From Mytilus californianus (taxonomy: Eukaryota; Mollusca; Bivalvia; Mytilida; Mytilidae), in assembly GCF_021869535.1 (NCBI RefSeq), contig NW_026262690.1, positions 9,473,501 through 9,537,500 on the forward strand: 64,000 nt of DNA, written 5' to 3'. Below, piece by piece: positions 42,822-54,800 of the stretch (the first letter of the stretch is position 1; the number at the start of each line of letters is the position of its first letter). The translations under genes were made by a program, and so were the position numbers. The notes beneath the pieces are model-generated. The model saw nothing but the letters and a program-made list of their open reading frames with translations, searched no databases and was not told the origin of the DNA.

Positions 42822-45800
42822 CTACAATAAATTAAACATAGGCCATGTGACAAACTATATTTTATTGCTTGGCATCAGTGTGATGCTATTAATTTCATTC
42901 CATATTAAGCCATCTTGAAATTATTTCTTAATAAAAATCAGTTTCAATTGGATGCCTCATGGCTAAGGTTCTATTGGCTAAAATGAGATATATTGGAAAG
43001 ATGTCCCGGACAGGAGAAAATCTTAAATATGGAAGATAAGGAATGAAATTACAGTATAGGTATTCAAGACCGATAACAATTTATTGCTTCATGTTTTCAT
43101 GTAATTTATGATATTGCGAAGCACTTCGTAACCTTTTAGAAAGGTTAGTCTTGTATAAGTTATGAACCCATGTATAACCAGTTCATTGCACTTCAGTGTT
43201 TAATAAAAATTTGTTTTCTCTAATTTTCTTTCCTTGAAAAGTGATAGTATTTAATTACATTTATCATATTCTTACAAGTTAGTAGATAATACAGGTAAAT
43301 TGTATGTGTAATACCCTCAATGGCATGATTGCAAAGGCTTTAAATTATCACACCCTGAAACTGTGGGACTTCATTTCATCAATATCTGTCACAGTTGCAA
43401 AGGTTTTATCAAACCTCTAATCTGTATAATGTCATATCATGTGAAAAAACAATTACTTGAGGTATATAATAAAGTGTATATGATATGGCTTTTTCGATAT
43501 CACACCCTGTATCAACCCTCAACCAATACAATTTTTCAAGTAGAGCTCTTGGGATTATATTGGGGTCACAGTTGACATGGATGCTATATTGAAAAAGGCA
43601 TGTGATATTTTCTATGTAACATCCTCCACAATATGCAAATATTATTAATTGGATTATTTCAACATTTCTAGCAATTTTAAGAATTAAGAACTTTGATCAT
43701 GTTGATGTAAATTGTGACAAAAATGAAATTAGAACTTACCTATACCACCTCCAATGACTGCCCCAGATAAACCTCCCTCTTCCTTCTCTTCTGGTACAAT
43801 TGTCTGTAGCACTTACCTATACCACCTCCAATGACTGCCCCAGATAAACCTCCCTCTTCCTGCTCTTCTGGTACAATTGTCTATAGCACTTACCTATACC
43901 ACCTCCAATGACTGCCCCAGACAAACCTCCCTCTTCCTTCTCTTCTGGTACAATTGTCTATAGCACTTACCTATACCACCTCCAATGACTGCCCCAGATA
44001 AACCTCCCTCTTCCTTCTCTTCTGGTACAATTGTCTATAGAACTTACCTATACCACCTCCAATGACTGCCCCAGATAAACCTCCCTCTTCCTTCTCTTCT
44101 GGTACAATTGTCTGTAGCACTTACCTATACCACCTCCAATGACTGCCCCAGATAAACATCCCTCTTCCTTCTCTTCTGGTACAATTGTCTATAGCACTTA
44201 CCTATACTACCTCCAAAGACTGCCCCAGATAAACCTCCCTCTTTCTTCTCTTCTGGTACAATTGTCTATAGAACTTACCTATACCACCTCCAATGACTGC
44301 CCCAGATAAACCTCCCTCTTCCTTTTCTTCTGGTACAATTGTCTGTAGCACTTACCTATACCACCTCCAATAACTGCCCCAGATAAACCTCCCTCTTCCT
44401 TCTCTTCTGGTACAATTGTCTGTAGCACTTACCTATACCACCTCCAATGACTGCCCCTGATAAACCTCCCTCTTCCTTCTCTTCTGGTACAATTGTCTGT
44501 AGCACTTACCTATACCACCTCCAATGACTGCCCCAGATAAACCTCCCTCTTCCTTCTCTTCTGGTACAATTGTCTATAGAACTTACCTATACCACCTCCA
44601 ATGACTGCCCCTGATAAACCTCCCTCTTCCTTCTCTTCTGGTACAATTGTCTGTAGCACTTACCTATACCACCTCCAATAACTGCCCCAGATAAACCTCC
44701 CTCTTCTTTCTCTTTTGGTACAATTGTCTATAGAACTTACCTATACCACCTCCAATGACTGCCCCAGATAAACCTCCCTCTTTCTTTTCTTCTGGTACAA
44801 TTGTCTGTAGCACTTACCTATACCACCTCCAATGACTGCCCCAGATAAACCTCCCTCTTCCTGCTCTTCTGGTACAATTGTCTGTAGCACTTACCTATAC
44901 CACCTCCAATGACTGCCCCAGATAAACCTCCCTCTTCCTTCTCTTCTGGAACAATTGTATGTAACCCTATGACTGCAGGGCAAACCTCAGTCTCAGATAA
45001 ATTTTCACTTTCTATTGATAAACAAACAAAAAAAATTATTCATCTTCTAGTCTGACCAAACAATATATAAAACATTAAAACAGTTAAGAATTCAAAAATC
45101 AGGAAAAACAAATAAAACAAAAGGCTCCCAAGAGCCTGAATCGAAATGTCAGCCATCTTGGCTGGCAGACAGGGTCATCGGACACATTTTTCAAACAAGA
45201 CAACCCAATGATGGTTTGGTTAAATTTAGCCCAGTAGTTTCAGAGAAGATTTTTGTAAAAGTTATTGGACAACAACAACGGACTATATATATGAAAGGCA
45301 TGCAGTATAGGACATAATTTTATATCAGAAAGTAAAGTACTTTCAGATTCAGTAACTGTCAGCATTCTTTTATACATTATATATAGTATAATAGCTTTTT
45401 TGTTTTTGATCTATCATCAGCAAGAACATCAAGATAGTCCCGATGATGAAATCAGTATAAAATAAAAGAATATTATGTCTGAGGACATGAATGCACCCAC
45501 TCAAGCTTTGCATGGATACCCCATATCCTTTGTTTTTCTATTTTCAATTTTCCAAGATAAAAAGGGGCATAACTCTAGAACGGTAAATAACTCACAACCC
45601 AAATTCGAACTCTGTCTGTGTGTTGTGATTTTTAGCATTGTGTATGAATTTCATATAATTTGGATGAGACAAACTTCGGTACAGAAACAAAAAAATTTGC
45701 AATTTTCCAAGGTAAATAGAAGCATAACTCTTGAACGGTAAATGACTCACTGCCCAAATTCGAACTCTGTCTGCAAGTTTTGATTCTTAGCTTTGTGTAA

Positions 45801-48800
45801 GAGTTTCATAAAATTTTGATGAGGAAAATTTAGGTAAGAGTGTGGAAATTAAAAAAATTGGCAATTTTTCAAGTTATAAAGGGGCATAACTCTAAAACGG
45901 TAAGTGATTCACCGCCCAAATTCAAACTTTGTCTGCGAGTTTTGGTTCTTAGCATTGTGTATGAGTTTCACAAAATTTGCATGAGGCAAACTTAAGTGAG
46001 TGTGGAAAAGAAAAATGGGACAGACTGAAAGACTGATGGACAGAAGAACAGAAGGACGATCAAGGGTAACACTTAATGCCCCTCTTGCCTATGGCAGGGT
46101 AGCGGGGGCATTAAAATATAATGACATTATTCTTTTTATCAGAAATTTGTCTCTAGAACATGATCCTAAGGGTAGAATATGGAATAACATGAAGTAGTCA
46201 GAAAAACTCTTTTTTCGCATTCAAAATGTTGTGATAGGTGTTTGGTTGTATAAATGACGTGTGCATTTCATTAGTGGTTGCCACATTTTAAAATTTTTTT
46301 TATAATGAGAAGTTGGTGTAGGTGGCCAATCTTTGATAGCTTTTTTTTAATGAATTCACAATTCTTTTTAACAATTTAGAGTTTGACATATTTTCAAGGC
46401 ACATGTCTATTGTTGATGACTATGATATAAAAATAAGATGTGGTTGGATTGCCAATGAGACAACTCTCCACAAGAGACCAAATGACACAGACATTAACAA
46501 ATATAGGTCACCGTACAGTCAGCTATAAAAGGCCCCGAAATGACAAATGTAAACAATTCAAACGAGAAAACTAAAGGCCTGATTTATGTACAAAATAATG
46601 AAAGAAAAACAAATATGATATACAGCAACAAACGACAACCACTGAATTACAGGCTCCTGACTTGGGACAGGCACATACAGAATGTAGCAGGGTTATGCCC
46701 TCTAGAAGTTTTTTTTGGTTGTTATTGTTATTGGGTTGCTGTTTTATTGAGGTATATCCAAACTTCTCCTTTTATTCATTCATGCAATTTTGTTTTTTTA
46801 CCTAAATCTGTACAACTTTTAAACAGCATGTCATTGACTTCCTCCTTTGTGAAAGCCATATCGTTTGTATTTAATACAACAAAGCTGACGGTCACTGTTC
46901 CATCTCCGTTATTATTGATACTTTCTACATAAACTTGAACCTCTCCACTGTCGACACTTCTACGCTTACGTCTCCTGGTTGTTGTTGAAATTCCTTTCCT
47001 GTCTAGTAACTCCAAGATAACGTCATTTATTCTAGCTTTATATTCAGGTTCATCAAGGTTGGTATTTTTTGGTGTATCTATTGTCAGTTTTACAGATTTG
47101 CCACATGCATAATTATTTTTGTTGTAAAGTGGAACACATATGTCAGTTTTATTGTTTTCACATGTGTAAGTGTTACATGTGCTTGCAAAATACTGACACC
47201 TAGGTCCTGTCCTGTCCTGAGGACAGTTACATATGTAGGTTCTATGCTTGTCTACACACTGTCCTCCTGCCAAACAGACTGAGTTTTGACAATCATCTAT
47301 GCTATCTGAGCATGTTCCTCCTGTCCACCCTGGAGCACAGTTACACACGTAAGATTTACCATCCTCAGATATACAGGCAGCATTATTTTTACAGGGATTT
47401 TTATTGCATGGGTTTTCAGGTTGCAATGAATTTTCACATCTAAGTCCATTGAAATCTTTTGGACAGATGCATGAAAATGTGTCTATGCCATCAACACATG
47501 TAGCCCCATTCTGACAACTGTCCTCTCCTGTACAATCATCAATGTTTAAACACGAGTATCCATTCCCTGTAAAACCATGTTCACACTGACAAATATGGTA
47601 TGTGGCATTCAATTTTACACATCTAGCATTCTCATCACATGTTTTACCATCGTTAAAACATCTATCAACCTGTTTGATCAGAATTGTTACTGGTTGAGAT
47701 GACTGCTCAAATGTTTCTACGTTTCTTACTCTGATTACAATTGTAACTGAGGTGCCAACATAGTCCGCTAAACTCTTTTCTAGAACCAGATGTTTATTGT
47801 CTTTTATAGAGAAAAAACCACCAGGATTTTTTTCTAATTCAAATATAATATTATCTTCGACTGACTGGTTAACATTATACAACGTTCCAATAATTGTTCC
47901 AACATCTGAATCTTCTGCAACATCCAAGTTGTCAAGGGCAACAGATGGCAGTTCCGCAGCAACTACTTGTATATTTGTGACTAGCAGTGTTAAGTTTTGT
48001 TGTAAATATTGAATAGGATCCCCATTATCTGATACCCGTACTGTAATTGTGATCACTGGGTTTGCACTTGTCAAAACAGCTGTAGGAATGGCTGAATCCA
48101 CTAGTAATTTTCTCCCATCAATCTTAAAAGACATTCATTTAAACTCAAATATAATTCACTTGTATCATCACTGATTAGAAAGTTTTGATATGAAAAATAA
48201 ACCATATACAATTTCATGTGCCTGCCCCAAGTAAGAAACCTTGTCAGTACTTGTGTCATATCTCAATGTTTTTTTTTATGTTTAGAAAATTTGGTGATCA
48301 TGGCAGATCTCTGATAATATCTTTTCGATTTACTCTGGTTTTTTTTTACCTGCCATGGTTTAGACCTTGACCTGTCTATTGTTGAAGACAGTATGAAGCC
48401 CATTAGTTGTCTTTAGGTTATTTGTTTCATTGGGTGATGTTGTTGAAGACAGGTTGTTGAAGACAGTATAAAGCCCATTAGCTGTCTTTTGGTTATTTGT
48501 GTCATTGGGTTGTTGAAGACAGTATAAAGCACATTAGATGTCTTTTGGTTATTTGTGTCATTGGGTTGTTGAAGACAGTATAAAGCCCATTAGCTGTCTT
48601 TTGGTTATTTGTGTCATTGGGTTGTTGAAGACAGTATTAAGCCCGTTAGCTGTCTTAAGTTATTTGTGTCATTGGGTTGTTAAAGACAGTATGAAGCCCA
48701 TTCGATGTCTTTTGGTTATTTGTGTCATTGGGTTGTTGAAGACAGTATAAAGCCCATTAGCATTCTTTAGGTTATTTGTGTCATTGGGTTGTTGAAGACA

Positions 48801-51800
48801 GTATTAAGCCCATTCGATGTCTTTTGGTTATTTGTGTCATTGGGTTGTTGAAGACAGTATTAAGCCCATTAGCTGTCTTTAGGATATTTGTGTCATTGGG
48901 TTGTTGAAGACAGTATAAAGCACATTAGATGTCTTTTGGTTATTTGTGTCATTGGGTTGTTGAAGACAGTATAAAGCCCATTAGCTGTCTTTAGGTTATT
49001 TGTGTCATTGGATTGTTTTTCTCCGATTACCTTGAAAAGATCAGAATTGGGTCCTTTTAAAACAAAATTGTGAGCTTGATTCTGATCAGGATCCTTGGTT
49101 GAAAACTGTCCTACCAAGTCTCCAACTTTTGCATCTGCCAGTATTGTTTGTGACCCTGACAAAACAATGGAAGTTGGAGCTTCATTCTTATCATTAACAT
49201 CAATCTGTAAGTTCTGAAACAAAGAAACAACTGTTTAATAATGGATTCAGTATCATAGGTTTTTTTGGGACAAAGCAATAATTTTTGAAAAAAAAAATGA
49301 AATTTCCCTTTGAAGAAAAGAATGCCAAATGTCCACATTAGGATAATAAACAGCAAATTTTATATGATATGATATGATAATATGACAATACTAAAGTACA
49401 CACAATGCTTGTTTACACTTTATCAGTGTTTTTTTAGGTTTTTTTTCGTAATTTATTCTGTGCAGGTTTGTCATTTAAACCTTGATTGAGTTATCATGGT
49501 GAGCTAAACATTTTGAATGGAAATTGTTTTGAAAAAAAAGAACAAAATTGGAATGAATTCATATTAGAATCCAGTCTATTGTTGTTTTTCACTATAGGTT
49601 CAAAGACTTCCATCTTTTTCAAGATAAATTTCTTCCTTTGAAGGTTAGATAAGTTCACATGCATCCAGTTTCTTATATTGAAAAAATTACTAATTGTGCC
49701 TATATAAAAAATTATAAAACATAGTATTAATATAGTATTATACAGCTAGTTAACTTTGTAGAACACATTGTGACAAGGGAGATTACTCCAGTTTTAAACA
49801 ACCTATGAATTAGAAGGCTATACCTAAATGCATCCCATATGAATCAATATTTTTCATTCAGTAAAGTTTATTCTTTCTTATGATATTTACCTTCTGTATA
49901 GAAAATTCTCCATCAGAGCACTGCACCACTAAATTATAATTCTTTGTTGTCTCAAAATCTAAAACATTAGTCAACACCAAGGACTTTTCTGCATTATCAT
50001 TGGTAAAAATGGCGAATGGTGTAGATTTGGTTTGAAGGTTACAGGAATGTGATTGGCCAGCATCAGGGTCATCAACCTGTATTGCTGTGACAATAGTCTT
50101 TGGAAGTGTGTCTTCATCAAGAGGAGAAACATTGCCAAAAATAATAGACTCAGGAGGGTCGTTCAAATCTCTGACAAATATAGTGAATTCTTCCTATAAA
50201 TAAAAACACATGTGTAACTCATTTTGATTAATAGTGATATGGCTCATCAAAACATTTAGCTATGTAGAATCAGAATATGTACATTTCTGGTGCAAACAGA
50301 ACATTAAAATCCAAGTATTGAATAATAGTCAGATCTATTAAATACTTTGATGATCCTGTAGATTTATTTGTTATCTACCTATGTCGGATATAATTTTGTT
50401 GTTGTACATCAAAGTACCAATGGAAAGTGGTGATCAAAGTTATTACCCTGCCATCTCATACACTCCATAACAGTTAATTGTGTGATACAGTTGGACTGTA
50501 TATATTTTGTATCCATGAAGGCTAATACCTGCACATATTTAGAAGGTACCCGTGAAAAACAGTTGGAACTGTATATTTTTTATACAGATGAAGGCTATTA
50601 CCTGCACATATTTAGAAGGTATCAGTGAAAAACAGATTGGACTGTATATTTTTTATACAGATGAAGGCTATTACCTGCACATATTTAGAAGGTATCAGTG
50701 ATAAACAGTTGGGACTGTATATTTTTTATACAGATGGGTCAATATCCCTAATGCACCTCGAAATGAGAAACTCAAATGTTGTGTGTAAACAAAAATCTCT
50801 GTTTAGTGATATTGGACAGGTTTCTATTTTTTACAAATGACTGAGCTTAACCATTTGTGGTGATAAGGAAAGTAGAGGAACATAGAATAAATGTGTAAAA
50901 ACTATGGAGCTATTAAATGTGTTCAAAGTCTTAAATTTTCAAAGAACTTATTGTGTTAAAACAGGGATTTTTTACCACGAGGAGCCGCATCACGAAAGGA
51001 TGTTCGGGGTATGCTAATTTACGGAAAAAATAATCTCACTTCGTACCCCGAAATTTAACCACATATGTGAAAATGTCACAGCTTCGAAACGAGCTATCAT
51101 ACATATCCAAGTTTACGATATGGACTGAGCTACAGGAAAAAACGTTACCATTACCGCCTATGGAAAAACAATTAAAGATATTGACCCAAATTTCAAGAAA
51201 AATTTCAGCAGTTTTCAGACTGATTTATGGATGATTGCACCTTGTACACCAGAGACAATTGTGAAAATAACGGTTAGTAGTCTTAATTATACCTAGTTAT
51301 CCCAGCTGGTTTTAGATAAACATTATCGATAAAGATCAGCAAAAATTTTCGCTTTTGAAATGCATTACTGGCACGGGGCTGAACACTTCTTTTAGGCACA
51401 ATCATAACTTTGTTTACCCCGAGAGATCCGAAAGGCCCTTTTTTTTTACTTGAAAAAGGCATGAACTGCTTATGGAAACATTTAATATTATTAAATTGTA
51501 AGTAAACATGACACAATAAAGTCTTTGTTATGTAATTATCATTCCGGTCTACAGGAATAACTGATAATCAAAGGAAATAACACACTTCGTACGAGTAAAG
51601 TGAGATACATCATCATTTGTACTTTTAACCAATAATTTGACCCCTGGTCATTAGAAATTATATGCAAATAAACAGACAAACATGTATTAAGAAAATCATG
51701 AACTATTATATTTTAATGCACACTAGCAAATCACAAGATATTGTCTTTTCTCAGTGAAAAAGGGGAAGGGTCAAACCTTTTGAAAACAATAGTGCCGCAG

Positions 51801-54800
51801 CTATTCAACTATTAAGCTACTACTCATTGCTCCTAATATAAAAGGTAAAAGGTTTAAATGAAGGTTGATAAGCCACAAGGGAGAAGCATTTCTCTTCCTT
51901 TGTGATAAAACTTTCAAAAATTTGATTTTTTCTCTCTCAATAATACTTATGTATTTAAATCAAATGACAACACAGCTTGAGTAAATTTTTTGTCTTACTT
52001 CAGTTCCAGACATATCATTACTATTTAACCTGAGACGACAAACAAGAGGTTTTAAAAAGTTCTGAATAACTGGTAAACATTTTGTTTTATTAGGCAAGCT
52101 CTAAATTGTTTATATATGGTATTTATGCAATTGAAATTACAATCGGTATGTTAAAAATATGCTGATATGAAAACTGTTGCTATGGTCTTGATATTATATA
52201 AAAATGCTTAGTTAAACTTTTCGACTCCATTTTTCAAGTTAAACCTTGCGGCAACTGTTCCTCATGTAACACTGCAAACTATAGTTAGCATTATTTTGAT
52301 CTGTCGTTATTTAATGACGCCATAATACCTATGATGTCACAATGTTTCCTTTAAAACCTCATGTGCATTTCTCACTGATAAAAGGTTTTCACTGAAATAC
52401 ATGTAAAAGACTTTTTTTTTCAAATAGAATTATGTGAAAAGACAAGTTTTGAAAATTTGCACTTCATTGCACTCTAATTATATGATAAAAATGACATTCA
52501 CAGTAGTTTAGAGTGGTTTCTACAGTATAAAATACCAGATTTCCACTGGTAAAAATAATTAAGTATTTTGGTGTTTTTTTTATGAGATCTACATTATTGC
52601 ATAATTTCTCAGTCAAAATGCACTTTTAGGCACCAGAAAATTTTATTGAATGCTTTAACAGGGTCTGTGTATTGTAATTTAAGGTTATCATCAGATGTTT
52701 TGTCCATGTTTTGACTAGTGAAGGTATACTGGAAGTAATTAATTATACATGCACATTGTATTCAAAATAAATAAATATAGCGATAAAAGTGTCATTGCCT
52801 TATAGTGCTGAAACAACTTTATTTTTTTTTCAGAAATGAACAAAAATACACAGATTTATTCAGAAAGTCATAGTGATGAAGATCACACAAAAATATTTGG
52901 AAAAATCAGAACTATGGATTTCAATATGGGTCAATATCCCTAATGCGCCTCGAAATGAGGAACTCAAAAGTTGTGTGTAAACAAAAAATCTCTGTGTAGT
53001 GATATTGGACATGTTTCTATTTTTTACAAATGACTGAGCTTAACCATTTGTGGTGATTAGGAAAGAAGAGGAACATAGAATAAATGTGTAAAAACTATGT
53101 AGCTATTAAATGTGTTCAAAGTATTAAATTTTTAAAGAACTTATTGTGTTAAAAAAGGGATTTTTTACCACGAGGAGCCGCATCACGATATGGACTGAGC
53201 TACAGGAAAAAACGTTACCAATACCGCCTATGGAAAAACAATTAAAGATATTGACCCAGATGAAGGCTATTACCTGCACAGATTTAGAAGGTATCCCATT
53301 GTCCTGGCTAACTATTAATATCTTATATTCGTTATTTGTTTCATAATCTAATGTTGACTGTCCCGCCACTAACTTGTTTCCAGAAATGGCAAAATATCCT
53401 GGAAAAAAAAGTCAGGATGAACTGTAATTTAATTTCATTAATATCAGTCTTGTTAAGCTTCATCTATCTAATTCAAAAGATTAATTTTTTTTGTTTGCTT
53501 CTCTTTCAAACTTTAAAGGAACATAATAACATTCTTTTGATTGGCATATAACAATCACATGGTGTTTCTTAAAGGTTATTTAATGTACCATCTTATTAAA
53601 ACACAACATCCATGACTGCTTATGTTCTCTATGACAGAATATCAACAATGTGAAGGAATGTTCAAGACGAAACAAACTTAAATCTGATCAAACTCTTAAT
53701 TCACTTCTCTTAGCATTAATATGTAATTATAATAATTGATTTTTTTTTTCAGGGTAGTTATATAAGGTAATAAAATGGTTAACTGTGCACAAATTTGTAA
53801 TATAGAGTAAAACAAAAAGTCATTCGATGTTTTAATTAAAACTTTACCAATTGAGAATGAAAAGTATAAATTTAATGAAAATTTCTGACATTTGACAGTA
53901 CCATCACTATCTCCAGGAAGTAGTTTATATGTAAATGTCTGTCCTTGGTCAGGGTCATCTGTACTAAATGTCCCAATCACAGTTCCACCTTCAACGTTTT
54001 CTTCTACTTGGTTGTTGTCTAACTTTATTCCTGTTGGAGCCTCATTTTCATCTTTTACCTGCGATTGTTTTCAGAAGATCTGTTAACTTATGATAAAACG
54101 ACATGAATATAAAGTTGTATGGTTTTACTTAAACTTTTTATGTACAGTTAGGAAGAAAATTTAAATGTTATATGTCTGAAAACTGTTATGATTCTTCATC
54201 TCAAAATTAGTAGCAATCTTGATAGATTTGTAGTAGATGAAAAGATGTTTTTTTTTTTTGTCAGATGTTTTTTTTTTTAAGTTTTGATGAAGACTTACTC
54301 CTTTTCAATTGATGTAGACAACTTAATTTCGGTTCTTATTTATCATATTTATAGAGTATGTATATACCAGTACAAATTTCATGATCAAGTTTGATGTTGG
54401 TATAAATTCAAAATTGTAATGCAATGAACAACCAAGTGTCAAACCTTTAAAACAAATTCTTTTGATGAAAACAATCCTTCTTCATCAGTTACTTTAACTG
54501 TTATGGTGTGTTCAGATGTTTCCTCAAAATTTAACTGACCACTAGTCACTATTGTATTCTGTCCTTCAATTCTAAACACAGCTGACCCTTCCACACTAAA
54601 GACTAGCTGAAAAAAGTTTGGTTTTATTTCTATTTTATAAACAAAATGAAATATGAGGTTTCAGTGATTGAGTAGTCTAGCAATGAGGTATAATTTACTC
54701 TCAAAACATTCATTAATTAAAAATACTGCTTTGTACTGCCATGTTTGTCTGTTTGTAAATAATTTTGTGATAATTGAACTGACTTTGGGAACAATCCTTC

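Noticed and set aside
43735-44962. Introns of 13 or 26 bases between all array units, giving one long repeat domain
   Set aside because: Such introns are below the size animal spliceosomes are known to handle. Single-unit choice is more plausible, though it is kept as a test in the findings.
48538-48750. 70-codon plus-strand repeat ORF 'SFGYLCHWVVEDS...'
   Set aside because: It is a frame artefact of the 56-bp tandem array on the strand opposite the gene.
48893-49222. Exon 14 reading through into the 56-bp array as a repeat protein
   Set aside because: A clear donor (AAG then GTAATC) ends the exon at 49031, and the join to exon 15 completes the cadherin repeat. The array period is not a multiple of three and soon meets stops.
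50736-53257. Second LTR retrotransposon
   Set aside because: The direct repeats do not start TG and end CA, have long inverted ends of their own, and I see no primer site, polypurine tract or ORF. A composite of two MITEs fits better.
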